A stretch of DNA of 64,000 bases from Stenotrophomonas maltophilia. GTDB lineage: Bacteria > Pseudomonadota > Gammaproteobacteria > Xanthomonadales > Xanthomonadaceae. The translations under genes were made by a program, and so were the position numbers. The DNA lies in NCBI GenBank assembly GCA_002387845.1, contig DGLB01000048.1, forward strand, positions 41,167 to 105,166, given 5' to 3'. Below the pieces are notes generated by a model. It was not told the DNA's origin. It did not search any database and worked only from the letters and a program-made list of their open reading frames with translations. Shown here one piece after another: positions 22,437 through 30,459 of this stretch (the stretch's first letter is position 1; each line of letters opens with the position of its first letter).

Positions 22437-24247
22437 CATCAGCCGCCGCCTCGCACGCCACCCCGAACTCCCGCGCAGAAGGCCCCCGTTGGCCGGTGCG
22501 CTACCTGTTGTTCATTGGTGGCATGGGCGGACTGTTGTACGGCATCGACATCGGCATCATCGCCGGCGCGCTGCCTTATCTGGAAGCCACGGCCACGGCC
22601 AGCTGGCATCTCACCAGCCAGCAGTTGGGCTTCGTGGTCGCGGCGGTGCTGCTGGGCAGCGTGCTCTCCTCGCTGTTTGCCGGAGCCATCGCCGACCTGA
22701 TCGGGCGGCGCAACACCCTGGTATTGGCCGGTGCATTGTTCACCCTGAGCATTCCGGTGATGGCGCTCTCGGAAGGCTACGCCGCATTGCTGCTCGGGCG
22801 ACTGCTGCAGGGCATCAGCGGCGGCCTGATCGGCGTGGTGGTGCCGCTGTACCTGGCCGAAGTACTCAGTCCGGAGCGGCGCGGGCGCGGCGCGGGGCTG
22901 TTCCAGCTGCTGCTGACCATCGGCCTGGTGCTGGCTGCGGTGATCGGCCTGTACCAGGCGCATGCGGTGGATGCCGCCGCCGAGAGCGTGCGGCACCTGC
23001 CCGCAGTCGAGCAGCAACGATTGTTGTTTGAAGTGAAAGATCATGCGTGGCGCACCATTTTCTGGAGCTGCCTGCTGCCGGGGCTGGTGTTTACGTTTGG
23101 CGCACTGTTCATCAGTGAATCACCGCGCTGGCTGGCCCGGCGTGGGCAGCTCGACAAAGCCCGCGCCGCGCTGCAACGCACCGTCGCGCCGAGCGAGGTC
23201 GAGCCCACCCTGCAGAGCATGCAGGCACCGGAACAGACCCAGGCACAGGCGCGTGGCGCGCGTGCGCGCGATCCGCTGCTCAGCCGGCGCTATGTGTGGC
23301 CGTTCGTGCTGGCCTGTCTGGTGCTGGCCTTTACCCAGGCTACCGGCATCAACTCGGTGCTGGCGTATGCGGTGAACATTCTCAACCAGGCCGGCCTGCC
23401 GGGCGCGGTCGCGAACTGGGCGGACGTGGCGATCAAGCTGCTCAACGCACTGATGACCGTGGTCGCGCTGGTGCTGGTGGACCGCAAGGGGCGCAAGTTC
23501 CTGCTGATGCTGGGGACGGGTGGCATCACCGTGGCGCTGTTGTGTGCGGCGCTGCTGTTCGTGCGCGGCGAACAGGGCCGCGTGGATGTGCAGCCCATCC
23601 TGCAGCAGCAGGTCGGCGGCGAAGCGCTCGACCTGACCCTGGATGCGGCGCAATGGGCACAGCTGGATCGCCACGCCGGTCCGGGCCCACAGCAGCTGAC
23701 CGTGTCCTACGCCTACGGAGATTTCAGCAACGTCCGCTCGCTGCGCAGCGACAGCCTCACCGATGGCACGCTGCAGATCCGTCGCGAAGATGCCGTTTCG
23801 GCCGACAGCGTGATCGGGCGCTTCTTCCGCAGCCTGCACCTGAATCCCTTCCCCGACCCTGCGCAGGCCGCCAACGCCCCGCTGGTGATCGAACGCGCCA
23901 GCGTCGGCCCGGTACCCTCGCCCACCCACGGCTGGCTGGTGGCCGGCTGCATCCTGCTGTTCGTGGCCTTCTTCGCCGTCGGCCCGGGCGTATGCGTGTG
24001 GCTGGCGCTGTCGGAACTGATGCCCACCCGCATCCGTTCCAATGGCATGAGCATCGCCTTGCTGATCAACCAGTTCGTGTCCACCGTGATCGCCGCGCTG
24101 TTCCTGCCCACGGTCGGCCATTACGGCTATGCCAGCATGTTCTTCTTCTGGGCCGGCTGCACGCTGCTGTACTTCCTGGTCGCGGCGTTCTGGCTGCCGG
24201 AGACCAAGGGCAAGACACTGGAAGAGATCGAAGCCCGGTTCCGCTAA
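22433..24247 (+). CDS. MFS sugar porter with a large periplasmic insertion (probable GalNAc permease)
   Basis: 604 residues, longer than typical sugar porters (about 450-500). Twelve membrane segments with sugar-porter signatures: Gly-Gly-Leu-Leu-Tyr-Gly-Ile-Asp in TM1, Asp-Leu-Ile-Gly-Arg-Arg after TM2, Leu-Leu-Gly-Arg-Leu-Leu-Gln-Gly, Pro-Leu-Tyr-Leu-Ala-Glu, Ser-Pro-Arg-Trp-Leu, Asp-Arg-Lys-Gly-Arg-Lys and C-terminal Leu-Pro-Glu-Thr-Lys-Gly-Lys. About 120 extra residues (roughly 378-501) sit in the external loop between TM9 and TM10, and a smaller insert is near 175-205. Proton-driven import of the released amino sugar is inferred from the operon. Confidence 0.88.
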   Translation: MTSAAASHATPNSRAEGPRWPVRYLLFIGGMGGLLYGIDIGIIAGALPYLEATATASWHLTSQQLGFVVAAVLLGSVLSSLFAGAIADLIGRRNTLVLAGALFTLSIPVMALSEGYAALLLGRLLQGISGGLIGVVVPLYLAEVLSPERRGRGAGLFQLLLTIGLVLAAVIGLYQAHAVDAAAESVRHLPAVEQQRLLFEVKDHAWRTIFWSCLLPGLVFTFGALFISESPRWLARRGQLDKARAALQRTVAPSEVEPTLQSMQAPEQTQAQARGARARDPLLSRRYVWPFVLACLVLAFTQATGINSVLAYAVNILNQAGLPGAVANWADVAIKLLNALMTVVALVLVDRKGRKFLLMLGTGGITVALLCAALLFVRGEQGRVDVQPILQQQVGGEALDLTLDAAQWAQLDRHAGPGPQQLTVSYAYGDFSNVRSLRSDSLTDGTLQIRREDAVSADSVIGRFFRSLHLNPFPDPAQAANAPLVIERASVGPVPSPTHGWLVAGCILLFVAFFAVGPGVCVWLALSELMPTRIRSNGMSIALLINQFVSTVIAALFLPTVGHYGYASMFFFWAGCTLLYFLVAAFWLPETKGKTLEEIEARFR

Positions 24248-24293
24248 CGCGGGCATGGGCTGGGCAAGGCCCTGCGACGCCTCCGGGGACTAC

Positions 24294-24367
24294 GTAGAGC
24301 CGGGCTCGCCCGGCTGCTCTTCGCGCTGGCCCGAAACCCTGCGCAGACGCGCATGGCGCGTCTCTAC
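24294..24367. repeat. SMAG-type repeat pair
   Basis: A GTAGAGCC...CGGCT palindrome (24294-24315) is followed, inverted, by a second type with stem AGACGCGC/GCGCGTCT ending in CTAC (24345-24367). The two stems differ in sequence but both carry the GTAG head, so this is a mixed dimer. It follows the transporter gene by about 50 bases. Confidence 0.75.
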
Positions 24368-24455
24368 GTGGCCTGGGTCAGCGCCACCAGACGCTCCAGC
24401 GCTGCATCGTCCACGAAAGCAAGGCTTCTTTGAATCGCTCAAGTTCATCGGGCGA
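24368..24455 (-). pseudogene. Possible gene remnant downstream of comF
   Basis: Read on the minus strand, bases right after the comF stop give Met-Asn-Leu-Ser-Asp-Ser-Lys-Lys, and after a one-base frame change a strongly codon-biased tail Ala-Phe-Val-Asp-Asp-Ala-Ala-Leu-Glu-Arg-Leu-Val-Ala-Leu ending at TAG 24368. This looks like a shrunken or frameshifted coding remnant. No function can be assigned. Confidence 0.3.
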
Positions 24456-25154
24456 TCAAGGCGTTCTGGCACACACCCACAGCGTAGCGCGGCGCAGGCC
24501 GTGACTGTGCAGTGCATGCACCGCGGCCTGCAGCGTCGCGCCGGTGGTCATGACGTCGTCCACCAGGGTAAGCGCCCTGGGTGGGGTGAGCCGCACGGCG
24601 AAGGCATCGCGCATGTTCCGTTGACGGGCCTGCGCATCCAGTTCCGACTGCGCGACTGTTGCCCGCTGCCGCACCAGGCCCGGCCACAGTGGCAGGCACA
24701 TTTCCCGTGCCAACGGCCGGGTCAGTTCCAGCGCCTGGTCGTAACCGCGTTGGCGCAGGCGCTTGCGGTGCAATGGCATCGGCAACAGCGGCTCAGTGAG
24801 AAACGCGGGCACCCGTTGAAGCATCAACTGGGACAGCAGGCGACCTGCGGCCAGATCCGAATGGAACTTGAAGCGCAGGATCAGCTGGTCAACTGGCGGG
24901 GCGTAGACGAAGGTGGCCGCGGCCCCCGCCTGCAGCGGAGGGTCGCGCAGGCACGCGCCGCAGCAGGCAGCCGGTTCGTTCTGCGGCAACGGCAAGGCAC
25001 ACACCGGGCAGGCATGATCATTCCACGGCAGCGCAGCGTGGCAGGCGCGGCACAGGTCCAGTCCGTCCGCACCGGGCTCGGAACACACCAGACAACGCAG
25101 GGGCAGGGCCTGCAGGGCAAGCCAGGACAGGGCGTGGGTGAGCGCATGGAACAT
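24456..25154 (-). CDS. ComF family protein (phosphoribosyltransferase-like)
   Basis: 232 residues. Two zinc-finger-like clusters lie in the N-terminus (Cys-Leu-Val-Cys, Cys-Arg-Ala-Cys, Cys-Pro-Val-Cys, Cys-Cys-Gly-Ala-Cys). The C-terminal phosphoribosyltransferase fold has the PRPP loop Leu-Val-Asp-Asp-Val-Met-Thr-Thr-Gly-Ala-Thr. Other landmarks are Lys-Phe-His (near 95) and Gln-Arg-Gly-Tyr-Asp-Gln-Ala. ComF proteins aid natural DNA uptake by passing single-stranded DNA through the inner membrane. In related genomes comF lies directly divergent from bioB; here a hipBA pair lies between. Confidence 0.92.
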   Translation of the reverse strand: MFHALTHALSWLALQALPLRCLVCSEPGADGLDLCRACHAALPWNDHACPVCALPLPQNEPAACCGACLRDPPLQAGAAATFVYAPPVDQLILRFKFHSDLAAGRLLSQLMLQRVPAFLTEPLLPMPLHRKRLRQRGYDQALELTRPLAREMCLPLWPGLVRQRATVAQSELDAQARQRNMRDAFAVRLTPPRALTLVDDVMTTGATLQAAVHALHSHGLRRATLWVCARTP

Positions 25155-25332
25155 GCTGGGTACCGGTCAGGGAATCGGCATCCAGCGTGGCGACGCATCC
25201 CCTTCGCCGCCATCAGGCGACACCGCCTGCAGGCGTCATCCGATCACGGATGCTGGCCGGCGATTTCCGCGTACATCTGCTGCGCACCCTGGAGGTCTTC
25301 CAGGCTGTCTTGGCAGGCGAACGAGATCAACG
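25155..25332. other. Spacer between comF and hipA with a possible short coding tail
   Basis: No complete gene is seen. On the minus strand, overlapping the hipA stop in another frame, a peptide-like run ends at about 25247: Cys-Gln-Asp-Ser-Leu-Glu-Asp-Leu-Gln-Gly-Ala-Gln-Gln-Met-Tyr. It lacks a clear start, so it may be a fragment of a gene disturbed when hipBA arrived. Confidence 0.25.
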
Positions 25333-26604
25333 TCAACGCTGCGGGTCTATCACGGCCCTCATGCGATCAATCTCATCCCGTCGAGCCCCCTGTGCGCGCG
25401 CAACCGTTTCCCAGTCGCTCACGGCCCTGCGAACCTCCGCGGCGATTTCATTCGCGCGCTCGGCAGACAGCTGGTAGTAGGCTGCCGTTTGGAGTACATG
25501 TGCGGTCATTGCTGAGGGATCCCCTGCATCGAGGGCAAGTACATGTGCGTCTCGCGCGGTATTGGGATTGATGTCATACGCGGGAGACAGCGTCCAGCCC
25601 GATGCAGTGCGGAGGAACCCGTGGTTACGCAGGTGATCATCTCGATTTGCCATCAGCACGTTGAACAGTACGCGTCGGAACAGCTGCTCAAGCTCCTGGG
25701 TGATGCGCCCTTGGGTACCCATGTCCTCGATAAGATGGGCCAGGTCCAGGTAGCTGTGGTCCTCGCTTTGCTCGGCGGCCAGCAGCGTATGCGCGGAAGC
25801 AAAGTGGCAGCGATCCCCCTCACTTCGATCAAACCGTTTCACCGCGAAGGTGTGGCCACGCGACGAAAGATCGAGCAGCGACGCTTCTGGCATATCCACG
25901 CCTGCGCTGAGAGCGATGGTGTGGGTGATGTACTCCCATAGGCCAACGTCATGGGTATCCTCCCGCCCCGGAAACTTCGCCAGCCACAAGGTACCGTCTG
26001 TGTCCTGATAGCTCGCCTTCGGACGCGCGCCCCCCAGCGATGCGCCCGGTGCAACCAGTTGCATCAGCCAGCGCGCTTCCTCGTCCCGGCTCAGCGCCAC
26101 GCCCGCGTCCACCTTTACCGCCACACTTTCAAGCTTGCGCAGCTCGGTGATCGGGGGGGCCGAAGGAAACCCGTCAGCCAGCCAGGTATCGGTCTCTGGA
26201 TCCCTGAATCGCAACGCGCCCATGCGTGAGAAATCGTCGACACCCAGCAGATAGTCCCAAGCCCGCAGCCCCTTGACGCTTCTGCCTTCGACGCGTGCCT
26301 GGGTAGCCTCCCGTCTATCCATCAGCACGCGGCCCCACCGATCCGGTGAGCTATCCTGGAAGGCGGCCGTGACGTTGCTGGTGTCGCGCCGTGCATACTG
26401 CCAGCCCTCGACCAGCGGCAACTCATGGTCGAGCGCGAAGGGCGCGATCCCCATTGCGCCACTCAGCCACAGATCGGTATAGGCAAAGGCAACGACGTCG
26501 CCGTTGCGGCTGGGGCGTTTGCTGATCCAACCCAGTTGCACGGGCTCGCACAGTGCCGGTGCATCCAACCACACTTCCCGATCAACCTGTGCGGTCGCTG
26601 CCAT
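25333..26604 (-). CDS. hipA: HipA-family serine/threonine kinase toxin
   Basis: 423 residues. Family landmarks: Phe-Gln-Asp-Ser-Ser-Pro-Asp-Arg-Trp-Gly-Arg near 83-93, the glycine-rich loop Ser-Leu-Gly-Gly-Ala-Arg-Pro-Lys-Ala, Trp-Leu-Ala-Lys-Phe-Pro, Val-Lys-Arg-Phe-Asp-Arg, the catalytic Asn-Arg-Asp-Asp-His-Leu-Arg-Asn and the metal-binding Tyr-Asp-Ile-Asn-Pro. HipA kinases phosphorylate a translation-related target (GltX in E. coli) and induce dormancy. All key residues look intact. The start overlaps the end of the upstream HTH gene, so antitoxin and toxin are coupled. Confidence 0.9.
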   Translation of the reverse strand: MAATAQVDREVWLDAPALCEPVQLGWISKRPSRNGDVVAFAYTDLWLSGAMGIAPFALDHELPLVEGWQYARRDTSNVTAAFQDSSPDRWGRVLMDRREATQARVEGRSVKGLRAWDYLLGVDDFSRMGALRFRDPETDTWLADGFPSAPPITELRKLESVAVKVDAGVALSRDEEARWLMQLVAPGASLGGARPKASYQDTDGTLWLAKFPGREDTHDVGLWEYITHTIALSAGVDMPEASLLDLSSRGHTFAVKRFDRSEGDRCHFASAHTLLAAEQSEDHSYLDLAHLIEDMGTQGRITQELEQLFRRVLFNVLMANRDDHLRNHGFLRTASGWTLSPAYDINPNTARDAHVLALDAGDPSAMTAHVLQTAAYYQLSAERANEIAAEVRRAVSDWETVARAQGARRDEIDRMRAVIDPQR

Positions 26605-27086
26605 CAGCGTGCACCACGTGATCTGGGCGTGGGAACGGGGCCACCACTCATCGGCGGTGGCTTTTGGGAAGCCCTCAACGCATAGCGATCAGGTGGAGGC
26701 TCAGCCACCGACTGTGGCTGTGTTGTGTGTTGGGAGACGCTCCCAGCGTCCCGGGAGGGGGCGGCGGGGCGGGACGATGGACGCTTCAGCTGACTGGCGG
26801 CCAACTGCGTCCCAACCGGGTCCGTCGCAGCGATCTGGTCGATGTCGTGATCGAGTCCCAATGCGGACAGCACACGGAGCACAGTCGAGAGGCTGGTCGC
26901 CGGGTCTCCAGACTCCAGCTTGCCGATCGTGGTGCGATCCACGCCGACCCGCTCAGCCAGATGCGACTGAGTCATGCCTCGCGCCAGTCGCGCCGTGCGC
27001 AACCGCTGCCCCAAGGCTTCGATCCGACGAGCATGAAAGGGTCTTGCGGGAGGAGTGCGCTTGGCCATGTTGGATTTACCCATCAT
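26604..27086 (-). CDS. HipB-like antitoxin/regulator (XRE helix-turn-helix)
   Basis: 160 residues. An XRE-type helix-turn-helix occupies about 24-78 (Gly-Met-Thr-Gln-Ser-His-Leu-Ala-Glu-Arg-Val-Gly-Val-Asp-Arg-Thr-Thr-Ile). A Pro/Arg/Ser-rich, probably disordered tail of about 65 residues follows, longer than classical HipB (88 residues). It should bind and neutralise HipA and repress the operon. ATGs at 27086, 27083 and 27068 are all possible starts. TGTTGGATT occurs at 27068-27076 and 27147-27155, and an inverted repeat GTGTTG/CAACAC at 27146-27165, all candidate operators. Confidence 0.82.
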   Translation of the reverse strand: MMGKSNMAKRTPPARPFHARRIEALGQRLRTARLARGMTQSHLAERVGVDRTTIGKLESGDPATSLSTVLRVLSALGLDHDIDQIAATDPVGTQLAASQLKRPSSRPAAPSRDAGSVSQHTTQPQSVAEPPPDRYALRASQKPPPMSGGPVPTPRSRGAR

Positions 27087-27145
27087 TTCCGGCGGGAATG
27101 TTGTTTTTATCTTACATCAATTCGTTGAGGGTTTAAGTGCCTCCA

Positions 27146-27165
27146 GTGTTGGATTAAAGCAACAC
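27146..27165. promoter_or_regulatory. Inverted repeat upstream of hipB, candidate operator
   Basis: GTGTTG and CAACAC are separated by 8 bases in an AT-rich stretch upstream of hipB. Part of it (TGTTGGATT) is repeated near the hipB start. This arrangement suits autoregulation by the HTH antitoxin. Confidence 0.5.
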
Positions 27166-27222
27166 AACTCCTTTTAATGATGCTTTTATTCAACACTCAT
27201 GCGTGCTGGGCTAACCCTGCAA

Positions 27223-27254
27223 TGTAAACCACGGCAACAACAGAAAGGTTGACA
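27223..27254 (+). promoter_or_regulatory. BirA-type biotin operator upstream of bioB
   Basis: The half sites TGTAAACC (27223-27230) and GGTTGACA (27247-27254) are separated by 16 bases. They match the known BirA operator (TGTAAACC and GGTTTACA halves) with one mismatch. It lies about 57 bases before the bioB start, so biotin-loaded BirA would repress the bio operon. Confidence 0.75.
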
Positions 27255-27310
27255 GGAGTTCACCCCAATCCCCACACTGCCGCCCTTTCACTGCACCCGG
27301 CAGGCCGCTC

Positions 27311-28360
27311 ATGTCCACCGCCCTCCGCCACGACTGGCAGCCGCAGGAACTGCTGCAGCTGTTCGACCTGCCCTTCCCGGAGTTGCTGTTCCGCGCCGCG
27401 GCGGTGCATCGCGAGCACTTCGACCCGGCCCAGGTGCAGGTATCCACACTGCTGTCGGTGAAAACCGGCGGCTGCCCGGAAGACTGCGCGTACTGCCCGC
27501 AGGCGCAGCGTTACGACACCGGCGTGGCGGCGCAGAAGCTGATGGCCACCGAAGAGGTGGTCGCGCGGGCACGCCAGGCCAAGGCGGCCGGTGCCTCCCG
27601 CTTCTGCATGGGCGCGGCGTGGCGATCGCCCAAGGACCGCGACATCCCGAAGGTGGCGGCGATGATCCGCGAGGTGAAAGCGCTGGGCCTGGAAACCTGC
27701 GCCACGCTGGGCATGCTCGACCGCGGCCAGGCTGATGCGCTGCGTGCCGCCGGGCTGGACTACTACAACCACAATCTGGACACCGCGCCGGATTACTACG
27801 ACTCCATCATCCACACCCGCCAGTACCAGGACCGCCTGGATACGCTGGAACATGTGCGCGATGCGGGCCTGAAGACCTGCTGCGGGGGCATTGTCGGCAT
27901 GGGTGAGACCCGCCAGCACCGCGCCGGCCTGCTGCTGGCGCTGGCCAACCTGCCCAGCCATCCCGATTCGGTCCCGATCAACCGCCTGGTGCAGGTCGCC
28001 GGCACGCCGCTGCATGGCAGTGCGGAGCTGGATCCGTTCGAGTTCGTGCGCATGATCGCGGTGGCGCGCATCGTGATGCCGCGTTCCATGGTGCGGCTGT
28101 CGGCCGGGCGCGAAGCCATGAGTGACGAACTGCAGGCGCTGTGCTTCCTGGCCGGGGCCAATTCGATCTTCTACGGCGAGAAGCTGCTCACCACCGGCAA
28201 CCCTGACACTGCCCGCGACCAGGCCCTGTTTGAACGCCTCGGCCTGCAGCCGATGCCGGTGCAGGTGGACGCACCCGGGCATGACCACCCCGGCACCGTG
28301 CATGCCGATATCACCGCGCCAAGCGCCGGCTGCGGCGGCCACTGCGGACAGGCGGCCTGA
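27311..28360 (+). CDS. bioB: Biotin synthase BioB
   Basis: 349 residues. The radical-SAM cluster motif Cys-Pro-Glu-Asp-Cys-Ala-Tyr-Cys is at 55-62; further hallmarks are Tyr-Tyr-Asn-His-Asn-Leu-Asp-Thr and Gly-Glu-Thr. It inserts sulfur into dethiobiotin using a [4Fe-4S] and a sacrificial [2Fe-2S] cluster in the cytoplasm. First gene of the bio operon, with a BirA-like operator upstream. Confidence 0.98.
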   Translation: MSTALRHDWQPQELLQLFDLPFPELLFRAAAVHREHFDPAQVQVSTLLSVKTGGCPEDCAYCPQAQRYDTGVAAQKLMATEEVVARARQAKAAGASRFCMGAAWRSPKDRDIPKVAAMIREVKALGLETCATLGMLDRGQADALRAAGLDYYNHNLDTAPDYYDSIIHTRQYQDRLDTLEHVRDAGLKTCCGGIVGMGETRQHRAGLLLALANLPSHPDSVPINRLVQVAGTPLHGSAELDPFEFVRMIAVARIVMPRSMVRLSAGREAMSDELQALCFLAGANSIFYGEKLLTTGNPDTARDQALFERLGLQPMPVQVDAPGHDHPGTVHADITAPSAGCGGHCGQAA

Positions 28361-28438
28361 CCCTCCGACCGGGGGTGCGGCGCCCAAGCCGCCAACCGGG
28401 TACGCTAGCTGCCCTCCCCGACCATGCTTATGACGACC

Positions 28439-29650
28439 ATGGCCCGCCCTGACCTGCAGGAACGACTTCAGTCCCAGCGCAAGCTTCGCCAGGCGCAGGG
28501 CCGCATCCGTGTGCGCCGCACCGTGACCCGCCGCGACGGCGTGCGTCTGGAAGTGGACGGGCAGTGGCTGACCGGCTTCTGCAGCAACGACTACCTGGGC
28601 CTGTCCCAGCAGTTCGGCGTGGTCAGTGCGCTGCAGGACGCCGCCGCACGCGAAGGCGCTGGGGCGACGGCCTCGCACCTGATCTGCGGCCACCACGCGC
28701 TGCACGAGGCGCTGGAACAGGAAATGGCCGATTGGCTGGGCTACCCGCGTGCGCTGCTGTTCGGCAGCGGCTTCGCCGCCAATCTTGCGGTGCAGCAGGC
28801 GTTGCTCAGCGAGGAAGACGACGTCTGCGTGCAGGACCGCCTGAACCACGCCAGCCTGCTCGACGCTACCCGGCTGGCCGGTTGCCGCCTGCGCCGCTAC
28901 CCGCACCTGGACAGCGAAGGCGCGATGCGCCAGCTCAAGCATGCGCCGGAAGGTGCCGCGATGCTGGTGACCGATGGGGTGTTCAGCATGGATGGCGACA
29001 TCGCGCCGCTGCGCTCGCTGTCGCTGGTGGCGCGCCTGCAGGAAGCGCTGTTGTACGTGGATGACGCGCACGGCATCGGCGTGGTCGGCGAACACGGCCG
29101 CGGCTGCGTGGCCGACGCCGGTCTGGGCGTGACCGACGTGCCGTTGCAGCTTGCCACGCTGGGCAAAGCATTAGGCAGCAGTGGTGCGGTGGTACTCGGC
29201 GATGACGCGCTGATCCAGCATCTGGCCGAAACCGCACGCCCGTACATCTATACCACCGCGATTTCGCCCGCCCAGGCGGCGGCATCGCTGGCCGCCGTGA
29301 AGCTGGCCCGTCGCGACGACTGGCGGCGCGAGAAGCTGACCGAACTGGTCGGCGTGTTCCGTGCCGGCGCACGCCAGCACGGGCTGGAACTGATGCCGTC
29401 GGATACGCCGATCCAGCCGCTGCTGTGCGGTTCGGAAGCCACTGTGGTGGCGCTTTCAGCGGCGCTGGAAAGCGCCGGGTTCCTGGTCAGCGCGATCCGC
29501 CCGCCGACGGTGCCGGAAGGCAAGGCGCGGCTGCGCGTGACCTTGTCCGCACTGCACACGCCGGCGCAGGTCCGGGCGCTGACCGATGCCATTGCCGACG
29601 CGCGCGACAAGGTCCTGCGCCAGCAGTCGCTGGATGCGCTGAGCGCGTGA
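28439..29650 (+). CDS. bioF: 8-amino-7-oxononanoate synthase BioF
   Basis: 403 residues. Fold-type I PLP enzyme: PLP lysine is in Thr-Leu-Gly-Lys-Ala-Leu-Gly (Lys243), with Val-Asp-Asp-Ala-His-Gly-Ile-Gly before it and Ser-Asn-Asp-Tyr-Leu-Gly-Leu near 49-55. It condenses pimeloyl-ACP with alanine, the first step of biotin ring assembly. ATGs at 28424 and 28430 are alternative starts; none has a strong ribosome site. Lies 78 bases after bioB. Confidence 0.96.
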   Translation: MARPDLQERLQSQRKLRQAQGRIRVRRTVTRRDGVRLEVDGQWLTGFCSNDYLGLSQQFGVVSALQDAAAREGAGATASHLICGHHALHEALEQEMADWLGYPRALLFGSGFAANLAVQQALLSEEDDVCVQDRLNHASLLDATRLAGCRLRRYPHLDSEGAMRQLKHAPEGAAMLVTDGVFSMDGDIAPLRSLSLVARLQEALLYVDDAHGIGVVGEHGRGCVADAGLGVTDVPLQLATLGKALGSSGAVVLGDDALIQHLAETARPYIYTTAISPAQAAASLAAVKLARRDDWRREKLTELVGVFRAGARQHGLELMPSDTPIQPLLCGSEATVVALSAALESAGFLVSAIRPPTVPEGKARLRVTLSALHTPAQVRALTDAIADARDKVLRQQSLDALSA

Positions 29651-29666
29651 TGCAGGCCGGCTGAGC

Positions 29667-30452
29667 ATGCACATCGAGGTGGCAGGGCGCGGCCCGGCGC
29701 TGGTACTGATTCACGGCTGGGCGCTGCATGGCGGGGTGTTCGCCCCGTTGGTGGAGCGCCTGCAGGACCAGTTCGAACTGCATCTGGTCGACCTGCCCGG
29801 CCATGGCCACAGCCGTGAAGATTCCACCGCCCTGCGCCTGCCGCAGGTGGTCAACGCGATTGCCGCCGCCACGCCGCCCGCTGTCTGGTGCGGGTGGTCG
29901 CTGGGCGGCTTGTTCGCCCTGCACGGTGCCGCCGTGGTACCCAAGGTGCGCGGCCTGGTGATGATTGCGGCCACCCCGCGCTTCGTGCGCGGCGAGGACT
30001 GGTCGCATGCGGTTGAGCCCGCGGTGTTCGCGCAGTTCGGCCAGGACCTGGCCCAGGATTACCGGGGCACGCTGGAGCGCTTCCTGGCCCTGGACGCGAT
30101 GGGTTCCGAACATGCCCGGCAGGAGCTGCGCACCCTGCGCGCGGCGCTGGTGGAGCGCGGTGAACCGGCTCCGCGGGCGCTGCAGGAGGGCCTGGCCCTG
30201 CTCGAGAACACCGACCTGCGGGGTGCGCTGCCAGCGCTGGGCAAACCCAGCCTGTGGCTGGCCGGCCAGCGCGACCGGCTGGTGAATGCGCGTGGCATGC
30301 AGGCGGCGGCCGCGTTGTCGCCGGGTGCGCAGGCACAGGTTATCGAGCACGGCGGACACGCACCGTTCCTTGGGCATGCCGATATCGTGGCCGCTCAGCT
30401 GCGACAATTCGTTGTTGAGAGCAGTCGACTGTCGGTCGACTCCACCCGGTAG
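29667..30452 (+). CDS. bioH: Pimeloyl-[acyl-carrier protein] methyl ester esterase BioH
   Basis: 261 residues, alpha/beta hydrolase. The nucleophile elbow Gly-Trp-Ser-Leu-Gly has Ser78; the oxyanion segment is His-Gly-Trp-Ala near 16-19; acid and base come from Gln-Arg-Asp-Arg-Leu and Glu-His-Gly-Gly-His. It removes the methyl group that BioC adds, releasing pimeloyl-ACP for BioF. The last residues (Ser-Ser-Arg-Leu-Ser-Val-Asp-Ser-Thr-Arg) are encoded by a GTAG-repeat-like palindrome (30423-30441) and are probably an acquired tail. Confidence 0.95.
   Translation: MHIEVAGRGPALVLIHGWALHGGVFAPLVERLQDQFELHLVDLPGHGHSREDSTALRLPQVVNAIAAATPPAVWCGWSLGGLFALHGAAVVPKVRGLVMIAATPRFVRGEDWSHAVEPAVFAQFGQDLAQDYRGTLERFLALDAMGSEHARQELRTLRAALVERGEPAPRALQEGLALLENTDLRGALPALGKPSLWLAGQRDRLVNARGMQAAAALSPGAQAQVIEHGGHAPFLGHADIVAAQLRQFVVESSRLSVDSTR
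30423..30441. repeat. SMAG-like palindrome inside the bioH 3' end
   Basis: AGTCGACTG and its near complement CGGTCGACT form a palindrome of the AGTCGAC type known in SMAG repeats. The GTAG head is degenerate (GTGG on the minus strand). It lies within the last codons of bioH. Confidence 0.5.
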
Positions 30453-30459
30453 GAACACT

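Noticed and set aside
27121..27200. A tRNA or riboswitch in the AT-rich stretch before bioB
   Set aside because: No cloverleaf or known riboswitch core; the structure is explained by hipB operators and the BirA site.
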